Source of the DNA: Gemmatimonadota bacterium
Lineage (GTDB): Bacteria > Gemmatimonadota > Gemmatimonadetes > Longimicrobiales > Gaopeijiaceae
Assembly (NCBI GenBank): GCA_007129525.1
Contig: SKVI01000381.1
Span: forward strand, 1 to 9,980
Direction of reading: 5' to 3'
DNA: 9,980 nt
Both the position numbers and the translations under genes were made by a program. The notes below the pieces were generated by a model. The model had not been told where the DNA came from and searched no databases. It saw only the letters and a list, made by a program, of their open reading frames with translations. Positions 1 through 6,362 of this stretch are shown here, in pieces (the stretch's first letter is position 1; each line of letters opens with the position of its first letter).

Positions 1-206
1 TGGACGACTTCCAGCCGTACCACCTCGACGGCCCCCCGGTGCTGGAGCTCATGTTCAAGAACTACCGGCCCGCCGAGGTGCTGGCGTATCTCCCCATCGT
101 GGAGCGGGTGGGGGCCCGGACGATCCGATACGAGGCCGCGGACATGGAGGACCTCTCCCGGTTTCTCCAGTTCGTGGGCAACTACCGGAGTGACCTGAGT
201 CCTTGA
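1..206 (+). CDS. C-terminal fragment of an unrecognised protein
   Basis: An open frame enters from the left edge (first full codon at position 3) and ends with TGA at 204-206, giving the last 67 residues of a protein. The visible part contains DDFQPYHLDG near its start and ends in GNYRSDLSP. It is hydrophilic and mixed alpha/beta in character, with no membrane segment and no motif that I can assign to a family. Codon use (third-position G/C) matches the neighbouring real genes, which supports it being coding. Its start and most of its length lie outside the window, so no function is proposed. The next gene starts 158 bp downstream on the same strand and need not be co-transcribed. Confidence 0.7.
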   Translation, partial: DDFQPYHLDGPPVLELMFKNYRPAEVLAYLPIVERVGARTIRYEAADMEDLSRFLQFVGNYRSDLSP

Positions 207-364
207 TCCTGAGGGGGGCTTCCGGATCACCGAGGTGCGCTCCAGCCCCGTCTCCTGCAGATTACCCGGTAGCTTTCCGACCCGCTCGCCTGTCGCCGGC
301 TCCAGGCCGCTGCGATCCGCGATGCCTGCCCGATAACTTCCAGCGGACAACCCACGGACGAACT
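207..364. other. Intergenic leader before the metalloprotease gene
   Basis: This 158-bp gap separates the stop of the left-edge gene from the chosen start of the metalloprotease. The metalloprotease reading frame stays open through the gap, back to a TTG at 203, but the 54 extra residues would precede a perfect lipoprotein signal peptide and have no recognisable content, so I treat the region as untranslated. A 6-bp inverted repeat, TGATCC (204-209) and GGATCA (224-229), flanks a G-rich loop but has no T-run. I see no convincing -35/-10 pair; GATAAC at 332-337 is an isolated -10-like hexamer. Confidence 0.45.
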
Positions 365-3025
365 ATGCCAACCTGTCGTAACACCGCCCTCCCGTTTGCG
401 GTCGCCGCCCTCTTCGGGCTCGCCGCCTGCTCCGGCGGCTCGGCGAGCGCCGCCCCCGCCTCCCCTGCCCCGCAGACCGAACAGGTCCCGCAGGACGAGG
501 CCAACGACCGTGATCCCTTCGCCTCGGCGATCGAGGATGCAGAGCACCTTCCCGGGTACTTCGACCTGTACACGAAAGAAGATGGGACTCTCCTGATGGC
601 CGTTCCCGCCGACCGACTCGGAGAGCAGTTCCTCTTCGAAGCGAAGGTCGCCCGGGGGATCGGGGCCTCGGGTGTGTATGGAGGCACCATGCTCGGGGGC
701 AATCAGGGGTCGATCATGTCCATCGCGCGCCGGGGGAACACGCTGTACCTGATGGAGCACCCGATCCACTTCACCGCAGAGGCGGGCACACCTCAGGAGC
801 GCGCGGTGGAGCTCTCCTTTTCTCCCTCGGTGGTCGAGACGGCGAGCATCGATGCAACGCGCGAGAGTGACGACGTGCACCTGATCGACGTCACGAACTG
901 GTTCGTGAGTGACCTGGCGCAGGTGAGCCAGCGGCTACGCTCCCTGACCTCCACGGGCTCCGGCCCCGGCCCGGCCCCGAACTTCGACCGCGGTCGAAGC
1001 TTCCTCGAGGACGTGAAGGCCTTCCCCGAGAACCTGAACATCGTGAGCACGCTGACCTTCCGGCCCCCGCAGCCCGCCGGTGCCTTCTCCGTGCCTGACG
1101 GGCGGTTCATCACGGTCTCCGTCCACCATTCCATCGTAAGGCTCCCCGAGGTGCCCATGGAGCCTCGCCTGGCGGACGAGCGGGTGGGGTACTTCCTCAC
1201 CGCCCACAAGGACTTCACCGCTGACGAGGAGGAACACTTCGTCCGCTACGTGAACCGGTGGAGGCTGGAGCGTGGCGAGCCGGCAGGGGACGGCCTCTAC
1301 CACCCGGTGGAACCCATCACCTTCTACCTGGACCACACGATCCCGGAACTCTACCGACCGTACTTCATCGAGGGCATCCTGGCATGGAACCGGGCCTTCG
1401 AGGAGGCGGGGTTCAGGGACGCGGTGCGTGCCGAGATGCTCCCCGATGGGGCCGACGCCGCGGACATCCGCTATGCCACCCTTCGCTGGAACACCTCGAA
1501 CCAGCCCGGCTACTCGGCCATCGGCCCCTCGGTGGTGGACCCGCGCACCGGTGAGATCCTGGACGCCGACCAGCTCTACGAGGCGAACATGATCCTGGGC
1601 TTCCGGCGCGGCTGGCAGAACCTGGTCCACCCGCAGACCGCCCTTGACGTGGCGCTGGGGATCGAGGGGGACGACCCCGACGAGGCCGAGCAGGCCCTCA
1701 TGGAGCACCGGCACATGGCCGGCATCATGTCCGACCAGGGACTCTTCCTGAAGACCATCCTCGCCGCGCGCGGGGAGCTGAACGACCGGGGCGAAGTGCC
1801 CATGGAGTACCTGGGCGAAGCGATCCGCTGGGTCGTCATGCACGAAGTCGGACACACCCTCGGGCTCCGGCACAACTTCCGTTCCTCTACCGACACCCCC
1901 CTGGACCGCCTGCACGACCGGGAGTGGGCCGAGGAGCGGGGTCTGGTGAGCTCGGTCATGGATTACCACGCTCCGAACGTGGCTCTGCAGGGCGAGGAGC
2001 AGGGCTACTTCTACAGCCCGGGGGTGGGCACCGCCGACGTCTGGAAGGTGGCCTTTGGGTACACCTACGATGCCGACCGGGCGCTGGAGCTGGCCCGACT
2101 CGCCGAGGTGGACGGTCGCACCTATGGGGATGACTCCGACTCGGGCGGGATGGGGGCGATGGATCCCTCGGTGAACACCTACGACCTGAGTGACGACCCC
2201 ATCGCCTGGGGGTGGGAGCGGACCGAGATGGTGCAGGAGCTCTGGGCGACCCTCCCGGGGACCGTCCTCACCGACAACACCCGGTATGCCGAGCTGGCGG
2301 GCGCCTTCCAGGCCCTCCTGGGTCAGTACTCCCAGGCGCTGGCGCCCTCGGTAAAGTACATCGGCGGCGAGTACGTGTACCGCACGCGTCCGGGGGATCC
2401 CGGGGATCGTGGCCCCTTCGTGGCCGTCGGCCGGGACCGCCAGCTCGAGGCGCTCCGACTTCTGACCGAGCAGGCCTTCGGGCCGACGGCCTTCCAGCTT
2501 CCACCGGAGATGCTGGCCCACTTCGGCCCGCAACGCTGGAGCCACTGGGGATTCACGAACAACTACCAGGGCCGCATCGACTTCCCCTATCATGAGCGGA
2601 TCGTGGGGCTCCAGAGTTCTCTCCTCAACAACCTCCTGAACCCAATGCGACTGGCCCGGATCCGGGACCAGGAGCTGCGCCACGGCGCTGAGAACGTGGT
2701 GCCGATCCCCGAGCTCATGGACGAGCTCGGTCGTGCGGTGTGGAGCGAGGTCTGGGGAGGCTCGACGGCGAGCGTCAGCTCGCTCCGACGGGATCTGCAG
2801 CGGGCACACCTGGACCGGATGACCGCCCTGGTGGTGGATCCGCCGGACCGGATGCCGGCGGATGCCCGCGCGGTCGCCCGGAGCCAGCTCCGGGACCTGG
2901 ACGGACGCCTCGAGCGCGCGCTCTCCGGCGGGGCGTCGATGGACGCCTACACCCGTGCCCACCTGGAGGAGGCGCGGGACTGGATCGCCAAGAGCCTCGA
3001 GGCCGGGCTCCAGTCGGAGCGGTGA
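365..3025 (+). CDS. Zinc-dependent lipoprotein metalloprotease (DUF5118/DUF5117/DUF4953 family)
   Basis: The product is an 886-residue exported zinc metallopeptidase, probably lipid-anchored on the periplasmic or outer face of the envelope; its substrate is unknown. A start at ATG 365 gives an N-terminus with a basic Arg5, a hydrophobic stretch and the lipobox LAAC with Cys22 as the lipidated residue, followed by a low-complexity Ala/Pro/Ser linker. Residues of about 55-100 resemble DUF5118 and about 120-310 DUF5117. The catalytic region carries the metzincin-type zinc motif HEVGHTLGLRH (His493, Glu494, His497, His503) and a Met-turn, SVMDY, with Met532. The upstream conserved segment SVVDPRTGEIL also fits the family. 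Length is typical. No strong Shine-Dalgarno precedes ATG 365; the signal peptide decides the start. The gene converges on the SDR gene with a 7-bp gap. Family assignment is confident; the biological role is not known. Confidence 0.92.
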   Translation: MPTCRNTALPFAVAALFGLAACSGGSASAAPASPAPQTEQVPQDEANDRDPFASAIEDAEHLPGYFDLYTKEDGTLLMAVPADRLGEQFLFEAKVARGIGASGVYGGTMLGGNQGSIMSIARRGNTLYLMEHPIHFTAEAGTPQERAVELSFSPSVVETASIDATRESDDVHLIDVTNWFVSDLAQVSQRLRSLTSTGSGPGPAPNFDRGRSFLEDVKAFPENLNIVSTLTFRPPQPAGAFSVPDGRFITVSVHHSIVRLPEVPMEPRLADERVGYFLTAHKDFTADEEEHFVRYVNRWRLERGEPAGDGLYHPVEPITFYLDHTIPELYRPYFIEGILAWNRAFEEAGFRDAVRAEMLPDGADAADIRYATLRWNTSNQPGYSAIGPSVVDPRTGEILDADQLYEANMILGFRRGWQNLVHPQTALDVALGIEGDDPDEAEQALMEHRHMAGIMSDQGLFLKTILAARGELNDRGEVPMEYLGEAIRWVVMHEVGHTLGLRHNFRSSTDTPLDRLHDREWAEERGLVSSVMDYHAPNVALQGEEQGYFYSPGVGTADVWKVAFGYTYDADRALELARLAEVDGRTYGDDSDSGGMGAMDPSVNTYDLSDDPIAWGWERTEMVQELWATLPGTVLTDNTRYAELAGAFQALLGQYSQALAPSVKYIGGEYVYRTRPGDPGDRGPFVAVGRDRQLEALRLLTEQAFGPTAFQLPPEMLAHFGPQRWSHWGFTNNYQGRIDFPYHERIVGLQSSLLNNLLNPMRLARIRDQELRHGAENVVPIPELMDELGRAVWSEVWGGSTASVSSLRRDLQRAHLDRMTALVVDPPDRMPADARAVARSQLRDLDGRLERALSGGASMDAYTRAHLEEARDWIAKSLEAGLQSER

Positions 3026-3032
3026 GGCTCTG

Positions 3033-3806
3033 CTACCGGGCGGTGTACCCTCCGTCGATGACGAGCTCGCTTCCGGTCACGAAGCTGGATTCGTCCGAGG
3101 CCAGGTAGAGGACGCCGTAGGCGATGTCGTCCGGATCTCCAACCCGGCCGATGGGATGCAGCTCAGCCAGGCTCGCCCTGCCTTCCTCGGCCGAAAGCCC
3201 CTTGCTCGCCATGAAGTTCTCCACCATGGGGGTCCAGATGAAGCCGGGGTGGATGGAGTTGACCCGGATCCCGTCCTCCGCGTAGAAGAGGGCGTCGGTC
3301 TTCGCCATGAGTCGCACCGCACCCTTCGACGCGTGGTAGGGCGGCGCGTCCGGTGCTCCCACCAGGCCGTAGATCGACGAGAGGTGGATGATGCTCCCGC
3401 CGCCACCCCGCTTCATCGAGGGGATCACGTGCTTGGTGCAGAAGAAGACGCCCTTCACGTTCACGTCCTGGACCTTGTCCCACTCCTCCTCGGTCACCTC
3501 GTGGGGGGGCTTGTCGGCTCCGGAGATCCCGGCATTGTTCACGAGGACATCGATTTCACCGAAGGCATCCACCACCTCGCCCACGATCCTCTCGACTTGC
3601 GCCTCGTCGGTGACGTCCAGGTGCCAGTAGCGGGCGGTACCCCCCGCCTCTTCGATCTCGCTGACGGCCTGCTTGCCCTCGTCGTCCAGGATGTCGGTCA
3701 CCGCCACGGTGGCTCCCTCCGACGCCAGGAGCCGGCACATCGCCTTCCCCAGGCCGACGCCCCCGCCGGTGATCATCACGACCTTGTCTTTCACTCGCTC
3801 GCTCAT
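3033..3806 (-). CDS. SDR-family NAD(P)-dependent oxidoreductase
   Basis: This 257-residue classical short-chain dehydrogenase/reductase is a cytosolic Rossmann-fold enzyme that oxidises an alcohol or reduces a ketone; the substrate cannot be told from sequence. Visible motifs are the cofactor loop TGGGVGLG (residues 13-20), Asp38 at the end of the second strand (favouring NAD(H) over NADP(H)), NNAG (90-93), and the catalytic tetrad Asn116, Ser144, Tyr157, Lys161 in the usual YxASK context. The C-terminal DGGYTAR is typical of the family. The frame is open for 78 more codons upstream (to 4040), but that stretch has no SDR content; the start at 3806 places MSERVKDKVVMITGG in the standard position and is preceded by AGAGGG 7 nt away. 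Length of about 250 is normal. It is divergent from the antiporter operon, and a functional link is not evident. Confidence 0.93.
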   Translation of the reverse strand: MSERVKDKVVMITGGGVGLGKAMCRLLASEGATVAVTDILDDEGKQAVSEIEEAGGTARYWHLDVTDEAQVERIVGEVVDAFGEIDVLVNNAGISGADKPPHEVTEEEWDKVQDVNVKGVFFCTKHVIPSMKRGGGGSIIHLSSIYGLVGAPDAPPYHASKGAVRLMAKTDALFYAEDGIRVNSIHPGFIWTPMVENFMASKGLSAEEGRASLAELHPIGRVGDPDDIAYGVLYLASDESSFVTGSELVIDGGYTAR

Positions 3807-3813
3807 GTTGCTG

Positions 3814-3819
3814 CCCTCT
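3814..3819 (-). promoter_or_regulatory. Ribosome binding site of the SDR gene
   Basis: Read on the minus strand this is AGAGGG, 7 nt before the ATG at 3806. It supports the short start over the upstream in-frame candidates. Confidence 0.6.
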
Positions 3820-3847
3820 GAGGCCCGACATCGGATGGAGACGGCCT

Positions 3848-3979
3848 GTCCCGTCGGGGCCTCCCTGAACGGGACCTTTCTACTCGTCTCGGGGCCGGGC
3901 GACCACTCGATCGCCCTTGCCCGTCCAGCGTTGAGGCCATATTGCCATGGACGGGCTGCCGATTTGTAATGCACGGGAC
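3848..3979. repeat. Three copies of a 7-bp word, possible operator
   Basis: GTCCCGT at 3848-3854 forms an inverted repeat with ACGGGAC at 3869-3875 (14-bp loop), and a further direct copy ACGGGAC lies at 3973-3979, over the predicted transcription start of the antiporter operon. Short GC-rich words recur by chance in DNA of this composition, so a regulatory role is only a suggestion. Confidence 0.25.
3942..3970 (+). promoter_or_regulatory. Predicted sigma-70-like promoter of the antiporter operon
   Basis: The -35 hexamer TTGCCA (3942-3947) and -10 hexamer TGTAAT (3965-3970) each match the consensus in five of six bases and are separated by exactly 17 bp. Transcription would start near 3977, leaving a leader of roughly 80 nt before the mrpE start at 4058. 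It is the only promoter-like pair of this quality that I found in the gap. It is a prediction from sequence only. Confidence 0.55.
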
Positions 3980-4047
3980 ATGCCGGATATGGAATGGCAC
4001 AACTCGTGCGCTTCCGGCACCCGTCTGATCCGCCCCCCACCCACCAC

Positions 4048-4055
4048 AGGAGAGG
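4048..4055 (+). promoter_or_regulatory. Ribosome binding site of mrpE
   Basis: AGGAGAGG ends 2 nt before the ATG at 4058; its AGGAG core is 5 nt away. It selects this start over an in-frame ATG at 3947 that lies inside the predicted promoter. Confidence 0.75.
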
Positions 4056-4057
4056 CG

Positions 4058-4552
4058 ATGCCGGAGCGACGCCAACGCAAGGTGATCCCCTCTGCCCTCT
4101 TCCTTTTTCTCTTCTGGCTCCTCATCTCGGGGTCCTTCCATCCGGTCGATCTCGCCCTCGGGCTGTTCCTGTCCCTCACCCTGGGCTGGCTGGCGAACCG
4201 GGCGTACCGCGAAGCGGAGGTTCCCTGGGTGACCCCCCGCCAGATCGGTGGGCTGGCGCTCTACCTGCTCCACCTCGCCGGCCTCATCACGATGGCCGCC
4301 TTCCACGTGGCCCGCAGGGTGATGGACCCGCGGCTACCCATCGCGCCCGTGACCGTCATCCACCACACGAACCTCCGTCGCGACATCTCCCGGGTCGCCC
4401 TGGCCAACTCGCTCACCCTGACACCCGGGACTCTGACGGTCGACCTCGAGGGATCGGAGCTTCGCATCCACTGCCTGGAGGCGGGCTTCGGGAACCAGGT
4501 CCAGCGGCTCGAAGCACGGATCGCCCGAGTGTTCGAGGAGGCGGAGCCGTGA
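4058..4552 (+). CDS. mrpE: Na+/H+ antiporter subunit E (MrpE/MnhE)
   Basis: This is a 164-residue inner-membrane subunit of the Mrp multisubunit cation/proton antiporter, equivalent to MbhA of Mbh-type complexes. Hydrophobic segments lie at about 10-27, 29-46 and 63-85, followed by a soluble C-terminal domain. The family signature ANSLTLTPGTLTVDL is at residues 116-130. Length matches the usual 155-170. The ATG at 4058 is preceded by a strong Shine-Dalgarno; a longer frame from 3947 would add 37 hydrophilic residues overlapping the promoter, so it was rejected. It is the first gene of the operon, and its stop overlaps the GTG start of mrpF by 4 bp. In the Mrp literature MrpE is needed for assembly or full activity rather than being the proton channel itself. 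Confidence 0.93.
   Translation: MPERRQRKVIPSALFLFLFWLLISGSFHPVDLALGLFLSLTLGWLANRAYREAEVPWVTPRQIGGLALYLLHLAGLITMAAFHVARRVMDPRLPIAPVTVIHHTNLRRDISRVALANSLTLTPGTLTVDLEGSELRIHCLEAGFGNQVQRLEARIARVFEEAEP
4536..4541 (+). promoter_or_regulatory. Ribosome binding site of mrpF
   Basis: A perfect AGGAGG lies inside the end of mrpE, 7 nt before GTG 4549. It decides the GTG start of mrpF, whose reading frame is open much further upstream. Confidence 0.8.
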
Positions 4553-4815
4553 CCGCATTCTTCTGGGGCCTGGCGATCTTCCTCCTCCTGAACGCCTTTG
4601 CCTGTCTCTACCGGGCTCAGGTCGGTCCCACCCTCATGGACCGGATCCTCGCGGTGAACGTGATGGCGACGAAGACGCTCGTGGTGCTCGTTCTCCTGGG
4701 CGTCGTCTTCGGGCGCGAGATCTTCTTTACCGTCGCCTTCGTTTACGGTCTCCTGAGCTTCGGCGTGACCCTGGCCGCTACCCGCCTCCTCGAATCGGGA
4801 CGGCTGGAGCCATGA
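4549..4815 (+). CDS. mrpF: Na+/H+ antiporter subunit F (MrpF/MnhF)
   Basis: This 88-residue membrane subunit of the Mrp complex corresponds to MbhB. Three hydrophobic helices are seen at about 3-20, 33-53 and 58-78. The family signature GPTLMDRILAVNVM spans residues 26-39, with the conserved Asp31 that is implicated in cation handling in Mrp systems. The frame is open back to 3994, but residues upstream of 4549 are an out-of-frame reading of mrpE; the GTG at 4549 has a perfect AGGAGG 7 nt upstream and gives the standard length. The GTGA overlap with the mrpE stop and the ATGA overlap with mrpG point to translational coupling. Confidence 0.93.
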   Translation: MTAFFWGLAIFLLLNAFACLYRAQVGPTLMDRILAVNVMATKTLVVLVLLGVVFGREIFFTVAFVYGLLSFGVTLAATRLLESGRLEP

Positions 4816-5111
4816 GCGTGGTGGCCGTCGCGCTTGGGCTGCTCGGTGCCTTCTTCTTCATGGCAGGCACCGTGGGTCTCCTACGGCTTCCCGACTTCTA
4901 CTCCAGGGCCCATGCGGCAGCCAAGTGCGACACGGTGGGGGCTGGCTCCATCCTTCTGGCCCTCGCCATCGCCCTGGGCCCCGGCCTCGCTGGCCTCAAG
5001 CTCCTGGGCCTGGTGATCCTGATCCTCATCGCCGGTCCCACGGCAAGCCACGCGCTGGCCCGTGCGGCCGACCGCCGGGGTATCGAGCCCTGGACCCGGG
5101 AGGAAGGATGA
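4812..5111 (+). CDS. mrpG: Na+/H+ antiporter subunit G (MrpG/MnhG)
   Basis: This 99-residue membrane subunit of the Mrp complex corresponds to MbhC. Three helices are visible at about 3-22, 43-57 and 61-76. The hallmark GLLRLPDFYSRAHAAAKCDT covers residues 22-41, and the second signature GPTASHALARAA lies at 75-86; both are typical of MnhG/MrpG. Length is close to the usual 100-120. The start overlaps the mrpF stop as ATGA, and the stop overlaps the next start the same way. It forms part of the EFG block of small membrane subunits; no key residue appears missing. Confidence 0.94.
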   Translation: MSVVAVALGLLGAFFFMAGTVGLLRLPDFYSRAHAAAKCDTVGAGSILLALAIALGPGLAGLKLLGLVILILIAGPTASHALARAADRRGIEPWTREEG

Positions 5112-5341
5112 ACGAGCTGTTCGACCTGGTCCTACTGGGCCTCCTCGTCCTCACGGCCCTGGCCGTCGCCCGGAGCCGAGACCTCGCCGGCGCCGCGATC
5201 CTCTTCGCCGCCTACAGCCTCACCCTCTGCCTCCTGTGGCAGCACCGCGGGGCACCGGACGTGGCTCTCACCGAAGCTGCAGTGGGAGCGGGCGTCACGA
5301 CCTTCCTCTTCCTCGTCGTCATCGCCAGGACCTCCGAATGA
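5108..5341 (+). CDS. MbhD-like subunit (DUF4040), detached piece of the MrpA C-terminus
   Basis: This 77-residue membrane protein has helices at about 3-20, 26-43 and 58-73. It carries APDVALTEAAVGAGVTT (residues 49-65), the hallmark of the DUF4040/MbhD domain, with Glu56 as the conserved membrane acid. In Bacillus-type Mrp systems this domain lies in the C-terminal part of MrpA, whereas in Mbh-type hydrogenase and Mbs complexes it is a separate gene, as here. The start at 5108 overlaps the mrpG stop as ATGA and follows a purine-rich GGGAGGAAGG. The frame is open back to 4925, but that part only shadows mrpG. The domain call is confident; the gene symbol is left blank because naming differs between systems. 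Confidence 0.88.
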   Translation: MNELFDLVLLGLLVLTALAVARSRDLAGAAILFAAYSLTLCLLWQHRGAPDVALTEAAVGAGVTTFLFLVVIARTSE

Positions 5342-6012
5342 AGGGCCGCCTTGCCGCAGCGTTCGCCACCGGTGTGTCCATCCCCATGATCGCGGCCATG
5401 GCGGCGCTGCCCCGGCACGGCTCGCCGGACCAGCCGATCCACACCCACGTGGCCCGCCACTACATCGAGCAGGCACCCGAGTCGGCGAACCTGGTCACAC
5501 AGGTCCTCCTGGACTACCGGGGGATGGACACCTTCGGCGAGGTCGTCGTCATTTTCGCCGCTCTCGTCGCGGTGCTGGTCCTCCGCGCCAGGGGCGAGCG
5601 GCCCCTGCCCGCCCCGTCCCCCAGCCCCATCGTGGGCTTCATCGTCCGCCTGGTGACTCCGTTCTTCGCGCTCTTTGCCTTCCACGTCATCCTCACCGGT
5701 CACGAAGCCCCGGGAGGAGGGCTGCAGGGCGCGGCGATCCTGGGCGGGCTCGTGCTGATGAACGGGATCGTCTTCGGTCCGGAGCGCGCCCGGGCATTCC
5801 TGCCCACCCGGGCCCTTCCCTGGCTCCAGGGCGCGGGTCCTCTGGCTTTCCTTGCCGCCGGCATCCTCGGGGGCATCACCACCGGTTTCGCCCTGGGCTA
5901 CCCCGCCCACCTCCCCGTCCTGCACGAGGCCATGCTCGTGGGTGTGGAGCTGGGAATCGGGATCGGTGGCGCCGTGATCTTCAGTCGGCTCTATCTGGCC
6001 ATGGAGGCTTGA
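5338..6012 (+). CDS. MbhE-MnhB (MrpB) fusion subunit
   Basis: This 224-residue membrane protein joins two domains that are separate genes in archaeal Mbh clusters. Residues 1-85 are MbhE-like, with the hallmark NLVTQVLLDYRGMDTFGE at 51-68 and a helix at about 68-83; in Bacillus Mrp this is the extreme C-terminus of MrpA. Residues 97-222 are MnhB/MrpB-like, with FHVILTGHEAPGGGLQGAA at 115-133 and four hydrophobic helices. Glu68 is the conserved acid of the first part. A Pro-rich linker (about 86-98) connects them. ATG 5338 overlaps the preceding stop as ATGA. The MrpB half is expected to help form the cation path together with MrpA-derived and MrpC regions. The domain identity is clear; the fusion is seen directly as one uninterrupted frame. 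Confidence 0.9.
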   Translation: MKGRLAAAFATGVSIPMIAAMAALPRHGSPDQPIHTHVARHYIEQAPESANLVTQVLLDYRGMDTFGEVVVIFAALVAVLVLRARGERPLPAPSPSPIVGFIVRLVTPFFALFAFHVILTGHEAPGGGLQGAAILGGLVLMNGIVFGPERARAFLPTRALPWLQGAGPLAFLAAGILGGITTGFALGYPAHLPVLHEAMLVGVELGIGIGGAVIFSRLYLAMEA

Positions 6013-6362
6013 TGAGTCCCCTCCTCGAGAACCTGGACTACGTCGCCACGACGATCCTGTTCTGCATCGGGCTCTGGACCCTGATCGCGGACTCGAATCT
6101 CATCAAGAAGGTCATGGGCCTGAACATCATGGAGACTGCGGTCTTCGCCTTCATCGTCACCTCCGGCATGATCGAGGGGGGCGACGCTCCCATCACGGGT
6201 CCGGGCGCGGAGCTTCCCTTCATGAGCCCCATCCCGCACGCCCTGGTCCTCACCGGGATCGTCGTCGCGGTGAGCACGACAGCCGTCGCCCTGGCGCTCC
6301 TGCTCCGGGTCCACCGGGAGCACGGGACGCTGGACATCGACGAGTTGAGGGGCCGCTGGTGA
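6012..6362 (+). CDS. mrpC: Na+/H+ antiporter subunit C (MrpC/MnhC, NuoK-like)
   Basis: This 116-residue membrane subunit is homologous to NuoK of complex I and MbhG. Three helices lie at about 8-27, 36-53 and 76-98. The signature NLIKKVMGLNIMETAVFAF is at 29-47, and SPIPHALVLTGIVVAVSTT at 72-90 corresponds to the usual DPLPQALVLTAIVI block, with the Asp and Gln replaced by Ser and His. The start ATG 6012 shares its first base with the stop of the previous gene, and GGAGG at 6003-6007 precedes it; a TTG one codon earlier (6009) is a possible alternative. The stop overlaps the GTG start of the next gene. Length is normal for MrpC. Confidence 0.92.
   Translation: MSPLLENLDYVATTILFCIGLWTLIADSNLIKKVMGLNIMETAVFAFIVTSGMIEGGDAPITGPGAELPFMSPIPHALVLTGIVVAVSTTAVALALLLRVHREHGTLDIDELRGRW

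Larger units (their letters stand above)
3807..4057. other. Divergent intergenic region between SDR gene and antiporter operon
   Basis: These 251 bp separate the SDR start (minus) from mrpE (plus) and are relatively AT-richer around 3935-4000. They hold a good rightward sigma-70-like promoter at 3942-3970, three copies of a 7-mer (ACGGGAC or its complement), and the mrpE ribosome binding site. I could not find a comparable leftward promoter for the SDR gene. No RNA gene or riboswitch is recognisable. Confidence 0.7.

Noticed and set aside
204..229. Inverted repeat TGATCC/GGATCA as a terminator of the left-edge gene
   Set aside because: The stem is only 6 bp with a 14-base loop, it overlaps the stop codon and has no T-run.
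203..364. N-terminal extension of the metalloprotease from TTG 203
   Set aside because: It would place 54 featureless residues before a good lipoprotein signal peptide that starts at ATG 365.
935..2962. Long minus-strand open frame (675 codons) opposite the metalloprotease
   Set aside because: GC-rich coding DNA often leaves the opposite strand open. The translation is rich in Val, Arg, Gly and His without any domain, whereas the plus strand has an unambiguous protease.
2862..3821. Plus-strand frame (319 codons) over the SDR gene
   Set aside because: It is the complement of a clear SDR gene with all catalytic residues and has no motif of its own.
3935..3975. Leftward promoter for the SDR gene around TTACAA and CAATAT on the minus strand
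   Set aside because: The spacing is 19 bp and the -10 match is only about three of six bases, too weak to report as a feature.
3807..4040. N-terminal extension of the SDR protein
   Set aside because: The added 78 residues have no SDR content and cross the promoter region; the start at 3806 has a ribosome binding site and gives standard length.
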